A DNA stretch of 64,000 bases from Oricola cellulosilytica. Lineage in GTDB: Bacteria; Pseudomonadota; Alphaproteobacteria; Rhizobiales; Rhizobiaceae. Location of the stretch: positions 535,634 through 599,633 of the forward strand of contig NZ_JAINFK010000001.1 of the NCBI RefSeq assembly GCF_019966575.1, written 5' to 3'. Both the position numbers and the translations under genes were made by a program. Positions 20,248 through 29,190 of this stretch are shown here, one piece after another (within the stretch, counting starts at the first letter, position 1; each line of letters begins with the position of its first letter). The notes under the pieces were generated by a model. The model ran no database searches. It was not told the origin of the DNA and saw only the letters and a program-made list of their open reading frames with translations.

Positions 20248-21286
20248 AGCAAAGCCGGCGCCGGGCCTCGCCGCCACGCTTGCCTACCCTCTGGGCGCGA
20301 TCCTCGCGACATTGCTGATCGCGTCACTGCTGGTACTGATCGCCGGCGCGTCGCCCTTCAACGTCTTCTGGCTCGTCCTGAAAGGCGCGGCAGGCTCGCA
20401 ATTCGCGCTGGTCGAGACGCTGACGCGCGCGACGCCGCTGATCTTCACCGGCCTTGCCGTCGCTGTCGCCTTCAGGGCCAAGCTCTGGAACATCGGCGCG
20501 GAGGCGCAACTCTATATCGGCGCGGTGATGACCGTGGTGCTAGGAACCGGAGCGGTCGCCGCGCCGTCGCTGGCCCTCATCCCGCTGATCATGATGTGCG
20601 CCATGCTGGCGGGCGCGCTGCTGCTGCTCGGGCCGGCGATCCTCAAGACCCGCTTCGGCGTCGACGAAGTCGTCACCACGCTGCTTCTGAACTTCATCGT
20701 CATCCTGTTCGTCTCGATGCTGCTGGAAGGTCCGCTCAAGGACCCGATGGGTCTCGGCTGGCCGCAATCGAAACGCGTCGTCGCCGAGGCGCAACTGCCG
20801 CGCCTGATCCAGGGCAAGCGGCTGCATTTCGGTTTCGTGATCGCCATTGTCAGTGCCGTGGCGACTTGGGTGATCCTGAAGAAAACCGTGTTCGGCTACG
20901 AGATGCGCGCCGTCGGCCACAATGCCGAAGCGGCGCGCTTCGCCGGCATCCCGGTCAACCGCGTGCTGATGAAGACCGCGCTTCTCTCCGGAGGCCTGGC
21001 CGCGCTGGCGGGGTTCTCCGAAGTCGCCGGGCTGAAGGGCAACCTGACGCTCGATCTGTCGCCCGGCTACGGCTACACCGGCATCGTCGTCGCCATGCTG
21101 GCGATGCTCAATCCGCTCGGGGTCATCGTCGCGGCGATCTTCGTCGCCGGCATTTTCGTCGGTGCCGACGCGATGAGCCGTTCGGCCGGCGTGCCGAGCT
21201 ACATCGCCCAGGTGATGGTGGCGACCGCACTCCTCACCATGGTCACGGCGATCATGCTGTCGCGATTCCGGATCCGGTGGAGGTGA
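20237..21286 (+). CDS. ABC transporter permease (BMP/nucleoside type), first subunit
   Basis: A 349-aa membrane protein of the BPD_transp_2 (RbsC/LivH-like) family with about ten hydrophobic segments. Landmarks include PLIFTGLAVAVAFRAKLWNIGAEAQLYIGA near residues 72-101 and GHNAEAARFAGIPVNRVLMKT, the cytoplasmic coupling region. It pairs with the next gene as a heterodimeric channel. It overlaps the ATPase gene by 11 bp, and its TGA overlaps the next start. Confidence 0.93.
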   Translation: MRLEAKPAPGLAATLAYPLGAILATLLIASLLVLIAGASPFNVFWLVLKGAAGSQFALVETLTRATPLIFTGLAVAVAFRAKLWNIGAEAQLYIGAVMTVVLGTGAVAAPSLALIPLIMMCAMLAGALLLLGPAILKTRFGVDEVVTTLLLNFIVILFVSMLLEGPLKDPMGLGWPQSKRVVAEAQLPRLIQGKRLHFGFVIAIVSAVATWVILKKTVFGYEMRAVGHNAEAARFAGIPVNRVLMKTALLSGGLAALAGFSEVAGLKGNLTLDLSPGYGYTGIVVAMLAMLNPLGVIVAAIFVAGIFVGADAMSRSAGVPSYIAQVMVATALLTMVTAIMLSRFRIRWR

Positions 21287-22230
21287 TGATGGAAGCCTTC
21301 GAGATCCTCTGGCAGACGAGCTTCTGGGTGGCGGCGATCCGCATCGCCTCGCCGCTGATCTTCGCCACCATGGGCGAACTGATCTGCGAGCGCGCCGGCG
21401 TCCTCAATCTCGGCATCGAGGGGATCATGACGGCGGGCGCATTCGCCGGCTGGATCACCGTCTATGCCGGCGGGGACCTGTGGACCGGCGTTCTGGTTGC
21501 CGCGCTGACGGGTGCCGCCTTCGGCCTGCTCCACGGCGTCCTGACCGTGCCGCTCGGCCTCTCGCAGCATGTCACCGGCATCGGCATCACCCTGCTGGCG
21601 ACCAGCCTCACCTATTTCACTTATCGGGTGGCATTGCCGGAGGTCACCTCGCCGCCGAAGATCGAGCCGTTCCAGCCATGGGCGATCCCCGGCCTCTCCG
21701 AGATCCCGCTGGTCGGACCGGCGCTGTTCAACCAGACGCCGCTCACCTATCTCGCCTATGTCGTCGTCGCCGTCGTCGCCTGGATGCTCTATCGCACGCC
21801 GGCGGGTATCGCGGTGCGCGCCGTCGGCGAAAACCCGGCGGCCGTCGAGGCGCAGGGGATCAGCGTGACCATGATCCGCATCGGCGCGGTGATGGCCGGA
21901 TCGGCGCTGATGGCGATCGGCGGCGCCTTCCTGACGATGAGCGCCTTCAATTCGTTCTTTTTCGAGATGATCAACGGGCGCGGCTGGATCTGCATCGCGC
22001 TGGTCGTGTTCGGCTCCTGGCGGCCGGGAAAAGCGCTGGTCGGCGCGATCCTGTTCGCCGCCTTCGACGCCTATCAGGTGCGGCTGCAGCAGGTCACCGG
22101 CGGAGTGATCCCCTACCAGATCTTCCTGATGATGCCCTATGTGCTGTCGATCCTGGCGCTGATCGCGGTGGCGCGGCGCGCCACCTATCCGAAGGCGCTG
22201 ATGGTGCCCTACCAGAAAGGCGAGCGATGA
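21286..22230 (+). CDS. ABC transporter permease (BMP/nucleoside type), second subunit
   Basis: A 314-aa membrane protein of the same family as its neighbour, with ISPLIFATMGELICERAGVLNLGIEGIM-like N-terminal sequence and the coupling segment GENPAAVEAQGISVTMIR. Two consecutive ATGs (21286, 21289) are possible starts; the first overlaps the previous stop. Its end overlaps the amidohydrolase ATG by 4 bp, so transporter and hydrolase are one translational unit. Confidence 0.93.
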   Translation: MMEAFEILWQTSFWVAAIRIASPLIFATMGELICERAGVLNLGIEGIMTAGAFAGWITVYAGGDLWTGVLVAALTGAAFGLLHGVLTVPLGLSQHVTGIGITLLATSLTYFTYRVALPEVTSPPKIEPFQPWAIPGLSEIPLVGPALFNQTPLTYLAYVVVAVVAWMLYRTPAGIAVRAVGENPAAVEAQGISVTMIRIGAVMAGSALMAIGGAFLTMSAFNSFFFEMINGRGWICIALVVFGSWRPGKALVGAILFAAFDAYQVRLQQVTGGVIPYQIFLMMPYVLSILALIAVARRATYPKALMVPYQKGER

Positions 22231-23513
22231 GCATCGACCTCCTCCTGAAACGTGGCGTCCTGCCGGACGGAACGACCGCCGACATCGCGATTTCGGGCGA
22301 CCGGATCGCGGCGATCGAGCCGTCGATCGAAGCCGAAGCCGGCGAGACGATCGACATTTCCGGCAACCTCGTCTCGCCGCCCTTCATCGATCCGCATTTC
22401 CACATGGACGCGACGCTGTCCTACGGTCTGCCGCGCATCAACAGGTCGGGCACGCTGCTGGAAGGCATCGGTCTCTGGGGCGAACTGAAGCCGCTGCTCA
22501 CCGAAGAAGCCGTCATCGATCGGGCGCTCCGCTATTGCGACTGGGCGGTCTCGATGGGGCTGCTCGCCATCCGCAGCCACGTCGATACCTCAGACGACCA
22601 CGCCATGACCGGCGTGCGCGGGCTGCTCGCCGTGCGCGAGCAGGTAAGGCCCTATCTCGACCTGCAACTCGTCGCCTTCCCGCAGGACGGTTTCTACCGC
22701 GCCCCGAAGGCGCGCGAAAACACGCTCGCCGCGCTCGACATGGGTGTCGACATCGTCGGCGGCATCCCGCATTTCGAGCGCACCATGGCCGATGGCCGCG
22801 CCAGCGTCTCCGAGCTTTGCGAGATCGCCGCAAAGCGCGGCCTGATGGTCGACATGCATTGCGACGAGACCGACGATCCGATGTCGCGGCACATCGAGCA
22901 GCTCGCCTTCGAGGCGCAGCGGCTCGGCCTGCAGGGCCGCGTCGCCGGCTCGCACCTGACGTCGATGCATTCGATGGACAATTATTACGTCTCCAAGCTG
23001 CTGCCGCTGATGGCCGAAGCCAAGGTCGCGGCGATCCCCAACCCGCTGATCAACATCACCATCCAGGGGCGGCACGACACTTATCCGAAGCGGCGCGGGC
23101 TGACGCGGGTGCCCGAGATGCTGGACCATGGCATCAAGGTCGCCTGGGGCCAGGACTGCGTGCTCGACCCGTGGTACCCGCTCGGCACCGCCGACATGCT
23201 GGACGTCGCCTTCATGGGCCTGCACGTCGCGCAGATGACCAGCCCGGCCGCGATGCGCAAATGCTTCGACATGGTGACGACCGAAACCGCGAAGATCATG
23301 GGGCTGACCGATCTCGGCCTCGAAAAAGGCAAGCGCGCCAGCCTCGTGGTGCTCGACGCCGGCGATCCGGTCGAGGCGATCCGGCTGCGCCCGGACCGGC
23401 TGCTCGTCATGTCGCACGGGAAGATCGTATCGCGCCGCGCCCAGCAGACCAGCGCGCTGTCCCTGCCCGGCCGCCCGGCTGCCGTCAGCCGCCGGTTCGA
23501 TCCGCCAAACTGA
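22227..23513 (+). CDS. Amidohydrolase, cytosine-deaminase (CodA)-like
   Basis: A 428-aa metal-dependent hydrolase of the amidohydrolase superfamily. Metal and catalytic landmarks: H57 and H59 in DPHFHMD, MHCDETDD (His and Glu), GSHLTSMHS, and the Asp in WGQDCVLDPWYPLGTADM. This order is that of cytosine deaminase and related isocytosine/creatinine-type deaminases. Coupling to a BMP transporter suggests it deaminates or opens an imported nucleobase-like compound. The exact substrate is not readable. Confidence 0.87.
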   Translation: MSIDLLLKRGVLPDGTTADIAISGDRIAAIEPSIEAEAGETIDISGNLVSPPFIDPHFHMDATLSYGLPRINRSGTLLEGIGLWGELKPLLTEEAVIDRALRYCDWAVSMGLLAIRSHVDTSDDHAMTGVRGLLAVREQVRPYLDLQLVAFPQDGFYRAPKARENTLAALDMGVDIVGGIPHFERTMADGRASVSELCEIAAKRGLMVDMHCDETDDPMSRHIEQLAFEAQRLGLQGRVAGSHLTSMHSMDNYYVSKLLPLMAEAKVAAIPNPLINITIQGRHDTYPKRRGLTRVPEMLDHGIKVAWGQDCVLDPWYPLGTADMLDVAFMGLHVAQMTSPAAMRKCFDMVTTETAKIMGLTDLGLEKGKRASLVVLDAGDPVEAIRLRPDRLLVMSHGKIVSRRAQQTSALSLPGRPAAVSRRFDPPN

Positions 23514-23613
23514 TCGCTCCCGATTGACAGGCGCACCATTGCTTGTCTGAACTGCGGACGAGCGCAGGCGCGGGCAGTCACGCCACTGCCGGCGCGACAG
23601 GGAGGACAATCCG

Positions 23614-24675
23614 ATGAGGACGATCAAGGGACCGGCGCTGTTTCTCGCCCAATTCGCGGGCGACGAGGCGCCCTTCAACTCTTGGGACGCGATCACCCGA
23701 TGGGCCGCCGATTGCGGCTACAGGGGCGTCCAGGTGCCCAGCTGGGACGGCCGTTTCATCGATCTGGAGAAGGCGGCGTCATCGAAGGATTACTGCGACG
23801 AGTTCAAGGGCGTGGCCGCGAACAACGGCATCGAGGTGACGGAGCTTTCCACCCACCTTCAGGGCCAGCTCGTCGCCGTGCACCCGGCCTATGACGAGGC
23901 GTTCGACGGGTTTGCCGCCGAGAGCGTGCGCGGCGATCCGAAAGCCCGGCAGGAATGGGCGGTCGATCAAGTGAAGATGGCGCTGGAGGCGTCGAAACAC
24001 CTCGGCCTCGGCGCGATGGCGAGTTTTTCCGGCGCGCTGGCCTGGCCTTATGTCTATCCGTGGCCGCAGCGTCCGGCGGGCCTGGTCGAGGCGGCTTTCG
24101 ACGAACTGGCGAAGCGCTGGCGACCGATCCTCGACCACGCCGACGAATGCGGCGTCGACATCTGCTACGAGATCCACCCGGGGGAGGACCTGCATGACGG
24201 CGTCACCTTCGAGATGTTCCTTGAGCGGGTGAACGACCATGCCCGGTGCAACATGCTCTACGACCCATCGCACTACGTGCTGCAGCATCTCGATTATCTC
24301 GCCAATATCGACATCTATCACCGGCGCATCAAGATGTTCCACGTGAAGGATGCGGAACTGAACCCGACCGGACGGCAAGGGGTATATGGCGGGTTCCAGG
24401 GTTGGGTCGACCGCGCCGGGCGCTTCCGCTCGCTCGGCGACGGGCAGGTCGATTTCAAGGGGATCTTCTCCAAGCTCACGGCCTACGATTTCGACGGTTG
24501 GGCGGTGGTGGAGTGGGAATGCGCGCTGAAGCACCCGGAAGACGGTGCGCGCGAGGGCGCGCAGTTCGTCTCCGACCACATCATCCGGGTCACCGAAAAG
24601 GCGTTCGACGATTTCGCCGACAGCGGAACGGACGACGATGCGAACCGGCGGATGCTGGGTATCTCGCGGCGATAA
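23614..24675 (+). CDS. Sugar phosphate isomerase/epimerase-family TIM-barrel protein (AP-endonuclease-2 fold)
   Basis: A 353-aa protein with the xylose-isomerase-like TIM barrel pattern. Likely metal ligands sit in CYEIHPGEDLHDG (Glu, His), MLYDPSHYVLQ (Asp, His), FHVKDAEL (His, Asp) and VVEWECA (Glu). GGGAGGAC lies upstream of the ATG. It follows the amidohydrolase by 100 bp and is followed by a dehydrogenase, a pair commonly found in sugar or inositol breakdown operons. Confidence 0.85.
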   Translation: MRTIKGPALFLAQFAGDEAPFNSWDAITRWAADCGYRGVQVPSWDGRFIDLEKAASSKDYCDEFKGVAANNGIEVTELSTHLQGQLVAVHPAYDEAFDGFAAESVRGDPKARQEWAVDQVKMALEASKHLGLGAMASFSGALAWPYVYPWPQRPAGLVEAAFDELAKRWRPILDHADECGVDICYEIHPGEDLHDGVTFEMFLERVNDHARCNMLYDPSHYVLQHLDYLANIDIYHRRIKMFHVKDAELNPTGRQGVYGGFQGWVDRAGRFRSLGDGQVDFKGIFSKLTAYDFDGWAVVEWECALKHPEDGAREGAQFVSDHIIRVTEKAFDDFADSGTDDDANRRMLGISRR

Positions 24676-24688
24676 TGGGAGAAGCATC

Positions 24689-25843
24689 ATGGCGCGCATC
24701 AGACTGGGCATGGTCGGTGGCGGACGAGACGCCTTCATCGGCGGAGTGCACCGGATCGCGGCCCGCATCGACGATCGGTTCGAACTCGTCGCCGGAGCGT
24801 TCTCCTCGACCCCGGAGAAAGCGAGGGCATCGGCCGCTGATCTCGGCGTGGCGCAGGACCGCGCCTACGGCGATTTCAAGGAGATGGCGAAGCGAGAGGC
24901 GCGCCTGAAGACCGGCATCGAGGCGGTCGCAGTCGTCACGCCCAATCACATGCACTATCCGGTGGCCCGAGAGTTCCTGAAGCGCGGCATACACGTGATC
25001 TGCGACAAGCCGCTTACCTCGACCCTCGCCGACGCAAAAAAGCTCGCCAAGGCTGCCGATTCAAGCAATGCCCTGTTCGTGCTCACCCACAACTATACCG
25101 GCTATCCGATGGTGCGGCAGGCCCGCGAAATGATCGCGAACGGCGATCTCGGGACGATCCGGCTCGTTCAGGTTGAGTATGCCCAGGACTGGCTTTCCGA
25201 AAAGCTGGAAGACACCGGCCAGAAACAGGCCGGATGGCGCACCGACCCGGCCAGATCGGGTGCAGGCGGATCGACCGGCGATATCGGCACCCATGCCTTC
25301 AACCTCGCCTCCTTCGTGACGGGGCTGAAACTCGACTCGCTCTGCGCCGATCTCGACGCCTTCGTCGAAGGACGCGAGCTCGACGACAACGGTCACGTGC
25401 TGATGCGCTACGAGGGCGGCGCCAAGGGCATGCTCTGGTGCAGCCAGGTTGCCCCCGGAAACGAGAACGCACTTCGGTTGCGGGTCTACGGATCCGAGGG
25501 AGGCCTGGAGTGGGCGCAGGAGGACCCGAACTATCTCTGGCACACGCGGCTCGGCGAGCCGAAACGGCTGCTTACCAGGGGCGGCGCGGGCGCGGGCAGT
25601 GCGGCCGCGCGCGCGACCCGCATTCCGGCCGGACATCCCGAAGGATATCTCGAAGGATTCGCGACTATCTACAGCGAGGCCGCGAGGGCGATCGAGGCGC
25701 GGCGCGAAGACACACCGGTCCCCGGCGATGTGGTCTTTCCCGACATCAAGGACGGCGTCGCCGGCGTCGCGTTCGTAACCGCTTGTGTGGACTCGTCGCG
25801 ACGAGGCGGGGCGTGGGTCAGACTGGAGCGTTATGCGGGTTGA
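24689..25843 (+). CDS. Gfo/Idh/MocA-family NAD(P)-dependent oxidoreductase
   Basis: A 384-aa two-domain dehydrogenase. The N-terminal Rossmann motif is LGMVGGGRDAFIGGVH; VVTPNHMHYPVA and CDKPLTSTLADA (the EKP-type motif with catalytic Lys) follow, then GGSTGDIGTHAFNL with the catalytic Asp/His region. Family members oxidise sugars or inositols. GGAGAAG precedes the ATG. It starts 13 bp after the isomerase and is the last gene of the operon, ending 15 bp before the convergent che operon. Confidence 0.9.
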   Translation: MARIRLGMVGGGRDAFIGGVHRIAARIDDRFELVAGAFSSTPEKARASAADLGVAQDRAYGDFKEMAKREARLKTGIEAVAVVTPNHMHYPVAREFLKRGIHVICDKPLTSTLADAKKLAKAADSSNALFVLTHNYTGYPMVRQAREMIANGDLGTIRLVQVEYAQDWLSEKLEDTGQKQAGWRTDPARSGAGGSTGDIGTHAFNLASFVTGLKLDSLCADLDAFVEGRELDDNGHVLMRYEGGAKGMLWCSQVAPGNENALRLRVYGSEGGLEWAQEDPNYLWHTRLGEPKRLLTRGGAGAGSAAARATRIPAGHPEGYLEGFATIYSEAARAIEARREDTPVPGDVVFPDIKDGVAGVAFVTACVDSSRRGGAWVRLERYAG

Positions 25844-25858
25844 ACCGCCGCGGGGAGG

Positions 25859-26194
25859 TCAACCGGTGCGGCGGAACGTATCAAGCGTGTGCTCGAGACC
25901 GACGTCGATGAGAATTTCTTCCAGGTCATGCAACGTGGTCGCCGCGTCGGACCCGAACGCGTTCTGCATGATTTTCGTCACTTCCATCAGACGCTGACGG
26001 CAGAAGTCGATTTTCTGCAGGGCCACCATCTGTTCGAACGTCATCTCGGCTCCGCCGATCGGCAGTTCCTCGATCTCGCCCGCAATCAGCGCAAGTTCGC
26101 CGACCAGCAGCCCCACCAGTTCCGCCTGATGAATCTCGATTTCCTTTTTCGCATCCACCGTGGGCTCGTTGCGGTTCTCAGAAGAAATCGACAT
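25859..26194 (-). CDS. cheT: CheT-like small chemotaxis-operon protein
   Basis: A 111-aa protein, last gene of the che operon, in the place of orf10/cheT of Sinorhizobium. The ATG at 26194 (MSISSENRNEP) has GGAGAG 9 bases upstream and is preferred to a GTG at 26203. It is mostly helical and acidic, with no membrane segment and no catalytic motif. In Sinorhizobium CheT takes part in receptor adaptation signalling; equivalence here is inferred from position, size and helical character. It overlaps cheD by 17 bp. Confidence 0.65.
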   Translation of the reverse strand: MSISSENRNEPTVDAKKEIEIHQAELVGLLVGELALIAGEIEELPIGGAEMTFEQMVALQKIDFCRQRLMEVTKIMQNAFGSDAATTLHDLEEILIDVGLEHTLDTFRRTG

Positions 26195-26714
26195 CGCCGG
26201 CACTCTCCAGTTCGGTTTTGATACTCTTCGGCTCTACCTCAGGCACAGCCATGCCGATAAATTTCTGCCGCGCCTTGCCGGTGTAGGGTTCGAATTCGAT
26301 ACGGCGTCCCTGCAATCCGCCGAGGCTTGTCGTCACAAGCTCCAGTCCCTCGTTGCGGACAAAGTTGGTCGCGAATTCGGCATTCTTGCGCCCCGTGTCG
26401 CTGCGGGCGTCGAGCACCTGCGCACCGCCGAACAGCTTCACCTGGATGCGCTTGCGAAGCGCGCCCTTCTCGAACATCGCATTTAGAAGCTTTTCCATCA
26501 GGAATACGCCATACCGCCGTGACTGGTCGGACCCGCCGCGATCGGGATTCCCCGGCAGAAGAAAATGATTCATTCCGCCGACCCGCGCAACGGGATCGTA
26601 GACGCAGGCGGCGACGCACGACCCGAGGACCGTCGAGATGACTGCGCCCTCCTGGTCCGATACGGCGAAATCGCCTTGTACGATCGGTATCCGTTTTGCC
26701 AACGCTATGGTCAA
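26178..26714 (-). CDS. cheD: Chemoreceptor glutamine deamidase
   Basis: A 178-aa CheD. The active-site Cys33 is in LGSCVAACVYD and His50 in GGMNHFLLPG, the standard CheD arrangement, followed by RYGVFLMEKLLNAM and KLFGGAQVL. It deamidates receptor glutamines to methylatable glutamates. The start is a TTG at 26714 overlapping the cheY2 stop, supported by the family's N-terminus (iPIVQGDFAV). Confidence 0.95.
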   Translation of the reverse strand: MTIALAKRIPIVQGDFAVSDQEGAVISTVLGSCVAACVYDPVARVGGMNHFLLPGNPDRGGSDQSRRYGVFLMEKLLNAMFEKGALRKRIQVKLFGGAQVLDARSDTGRKNAEFATNFVRNEGLELVTTSLGGLQGRRIEFEPYTGKARQKFIGMAVPEVEPKSIKTELESAGDVDFF

Positions 26715-27100
26715 TTGAGTTTTCCCACGACCGATTCGATTGATTTCTTCAGGACGTCCGGCGTGAAAGGCTTGGAGATGACGTTGTTCACGCCAAGCTT
26801 TACCGCCGTCTGCACGACGTTGCTGTCCTTCCGTCCGGTCAGGATAATGAAGCCGGTCTTGCCGATCTTCGGATGCGCCCGCACGGCCTTCAGGAGCTGG
26901 AATCCGTCGACGTCCGGCATGTAGAGATCCGAGATTGCCAGATGCACGGGTTCGGCGACAAGTTTGCTGAAGGCTTCGCGCCCGTCCTTGGCAACACTGA
27001 TGTGCTTGATCCCAAAGGCCTGCAACGCCTCGACCGTGACCATTCTGCTCGAAATGTGGTCGTCGATGACCATCATCCTCAATACGTTAAGCACTGACAC
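26711..27100 (-). CDS. cheY2: Chemotaxis response regulator CheY2 (motor-binding type)
   Basis: A 129-aa single-domain receiver. Acidic pocket D13/D14, phospho-acceptor D58 in ISDLYMP, Thr in IILTG and Lys in VISKPF. It occupies the cheY2 slot between cheB and cheD; in Sinorhizobium CheY2-P slows the motor and CheY1 is a phosphate sink. A GTG at 27100 has GGAGG 9 bases upstream. It overlaps the cheB end by 14 bp. Confidence 0.93.
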   Translation of the reverse strand: MSVLNVLRMMVIDDHISSRMVTVEALQAFGIKHISVAKDGREAFSKLVAEPVHLAISDLYMPDVDGFQLLKAVRAHPKIGKTGFIILTGRKDSNVVQTAVKLGVNNVISKPFTPDVLKKSIESVVGKLN

Positions 27101-28133
27101 TTTGTCTTACCTCCGTATGGCCGCTCAGCAGGACCGATGCGACTTCAGCTAACGGTAGAATGTGGTTTGCCGCCCCCAGCCGGCTCGCGGCGGCTGGCAT
27201 TCCGTAAACGAGACTTGTCGCCCGGTCCTGGGCGATCGTGTGGGCGCCGGCATTCTTCAGAGCAAGAAGACCCTGAGCGCCGTCGCTCCCCATTCCGGTG
27301 AGCAGGGCGGCCGCGGAGCGCTTTCCGTAGACCTTCGCGACCGATTCGAACATCACGTCGACCGAGGGCATGTGGCCCGACCGCTGCTCGCCCGGCGTGA
27401 CCCTGCAGACCGACTGGGACCGGTCCGAAACGGTCAGATGCCCGACGCTGCCCGGAGCGATATAGACATGCCCGCGCTGCAGTCTGGTCATGTCGGCCGC
27501 TTCGAGGACAGTCGGGGCGCACAGCCTGTCGAGCCGCTCGGCGAAGCTTTTGGTGAAATGCTCCGGCATATGCTGCGTGACGATCGTCGGCGGACAATTG
27601 GCCGGAAAGCCCGTAAGGACTTCCGTCAGCGCCTCGACGCCCCCGGTCGAGGCTCCGATCGCGACGATGCTGAGTCTGGGAGACACCGCCTGCGTGGACT
27701 GGGCCACCGGACGGGCCGGCGATTTGCCGCGTCCGCGGATCGCGTCCCTGGCGGCCGCTGCCGCCTTGACGTGCTCGCACATGTCGCGAAGCGCGGCCTC
27801 GTCATCCATGCGAGGTTTCGGCAGGCAGGAGAAAGCGCCCAGTTCCAGCGCGGCGATCGTGGCGTCGGCGCCCTTGCGGGTCCAGCTCGAGATCATCACG
27901 ACCGGCATCGGACGCAGCCGCATCAGCCGCTCGAGGAAGTCGAGTCCGTTCATGCCGGGCATCTCGATGTCAAGCGTGATGACGTCGGGATCGAGGGCCT
28001 TGATCATCTTGCGGGCCGCATCCGGATTCTCGGCGGTGCCGACAACCGTGATACCCGGATCCGTCTCCAGCACGGCTGAGATCAGCTTCTGCATCGAGGG
28101 CGAATCGTCAACGACTATTGCACGCGCGGTCAC
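27087..28133 (-). CDS. cheB: Chemotaxis protein-glutamate methylesterase
   Basis: A 348-aa protein with an N-terminal receiver (D9/D10, phospho-acceptor D55 in TLDIEMPGMNG) and a C-terminal methylesterase domain (catalytic Ser in GASTGGVEAL, His in TQHMP, Asp in GMGSDGAQGL). It removes methyl groups from chemoreceptors after CheA phosphorylation. The start is the GTG at 28133 overlapping the cheR stop by 4 bp (GTGA); the longer open frame inside cheR is not used. Confidence 0.96.
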   Translation of the reverse strand: MTARAIVVDDSPSMQKLISAVLETDPGITVVGTAENPDAARKMIKALDPDVITLDIEMPGMNGLDFLERLMRLRPMPVVMISSWTRKGADATIAALELGAFSCLPKPRMDDEAALRDMCEHVKAAAAARDAIRGRGKSPARPVAQSTQAVSPRLSIVAIGASTGGVEALTEVLTGFPANCPPTIVTQHMPEHFTKSFAERLDRLCAPTVLEAADMTRLQRGHVYIAPGSVGHLTVSDRSQSVCRVTPGEQRSGHMPSVDVMFESVAKVYGKRSAAALLTGMGSDGAQGLLALKNAGAHTIAQDRATSLVYGMPAAASRLGAANHILPLAEVASVLLSGHTEVRQSVSA

Positions 28134-29008
28134 TTGCGGCCTCCTGCCGGAATGTGGTGGTAGGTGGTCACTCCGACCTGCTCCAGATGTTGCAGCGCCG
28201 GCCCGCTGGCGCGTTCGGAATGGCCGATATAGAGATAGCCGTCCGGCTTCAGGACGGAACAAAAACGCGCAATTAGCTGCGCCTGCAGATCCGGTTCGAA
28301 ATAGATCAGCACGTTGCGGCAGAAGATGATGTCGAATTTCTGCTTGAACGGCCACTCTGTAAGCAGGTTCAGGTACCGGAAGGCGATGAGTTCACTGATT
28401 TCCCTGCCTGCCTCGACGCCATTGGCGCTTCGAACGAAGAACTTGTCGTGCACGTTCTTCGGCATCTTCGAGGCCATCTCCGCGTTGTATCTGCCGGCCT
28501 TCGCCGAAGCGAGCGACTTGTGATCGATGTCGCTGGCAAGGATCTTGAAATTGCGCTTCGCGGCGTCCGGCATCGCTTCCAGAACGGTACAGGCGATCGT
28601 GTAGGGCTCACGCCCGTCCGAACACCCGGCAGACCAGATCCGGCCCGGCTCCCCGGCCGCCATCCGCTTGACCATGTCGGGCACGGCAACCGACCTCAGA
28701 TGGTCGAAGTGGTGCGGCTCCCGGTAGAAATTGGTGACGTTGGTGGTGATCGCCGAGATCAGTTCGCTGCGCTCGGAGGCCCCTTCCGGTGACGCTACCA
28801 GATCGATGTAGGTGCCGAATCCCTCCAGTTGCAGCGCACGCAGTCGCTTGACGAGGCGCGAATAGACGAGATCGCGCTTCGCTTCCGTCAGATTGATGCC
28901 CGCCTCGGTCTTCACGAACTTCGCGATCGATGCGAAATCTTTGTCGGATAGCGTGTACTCGCGCCCGAGATCGTTGCGCTTCGGCGCTTGCTGAAGTGCC
29001 GTGCTCAT
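28130..29008 (-). CDS. cheR: Chemotaxis protein methyltransferase
   Basis: A 292-aa SAM-dependent methyltransferase. It has an N-terminal helical CheR domain, then TNFYREPHHFDHL (receptor binding), WSAGCSDGREPYTIA (SAM motif) and IFCRNVLIYFEPD. The SAM-motif GCSDGREPY is a slight variant of the usual GCSTGEEPY. The ATG at 29008 overlaps the stop of the 61-aa upstream ORF by 4 bp and has GGGGTGG upstream; an ATG at 29017 is an alternative. Confidence 0.96.
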   Translation of the reverse strand: MSTALQQAPKRNDLGREYTLSDKDFASIAKFVKTEAGINLTEAKRDLVYSRLVKRLRALQLEGFGTYIDLVASPEGASERSELISAITTNVTNFYREPHHFDHLRSVAVPDMVKRMAAGEPGRIWSAGCSDGREPYTIACTVLEAMPDAAKRNFKILASDIDHKSLASAKAGRYNAEMASKMPKNVHDKFFVRSANGVEAGREISELIAFRYLNLLTEWPFKQKFDIIFCRNVLIYFEPDLQAQLIARFCSVLKPDGYLYIGHSERASGPALQHLEQVGVTTYHHIPAGGRK

Positions 29009-29190
29009 GCTGCCCACCCCATCCGGCGAGAGATCGCGTCGGGGAATATCCCGTTGACCGGACGGCGATCCGTGGCGGACGACCCGGCGGCGGCCGGTGC
29101 GCAGGGCTGCCCGGGATCGCCGATATTGAAGGCTGTGACCTCAGGGCGCCGGAGCCGCGACAGATTTTTTCCTTCACTCATCGACATCAT
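29005..29190 (-). CDS. Unrecognised 61-aa protein in the usual cheW slot
   Basis: A short ORF exactly coupled to its neighbours: its first ATG overlaps the cheA stop (ATGA) and its TGA overlaps the cheR ATG (ATGA). The protein (MMSMSEGKNLSRLRRPEVTA... ending RRMGWAA) is basic, Pro- and Gly-containing, has one Cys and no hydrophobic segment, and shows no CheW SH3-like pattern. The tight coupling argues that it is translated. In rhizobial che operons this position is held by cheW (about 155 aa). It may be a remnant or a short adaptor; I recognise no family. Confidence 0.55.
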   Translation of the reverse strand: MMSMSEGKNLSRLRRPEVTAFNIGDPGQPCAPAAAGSSATDRRPVNGIFPDAISRRMGWAA

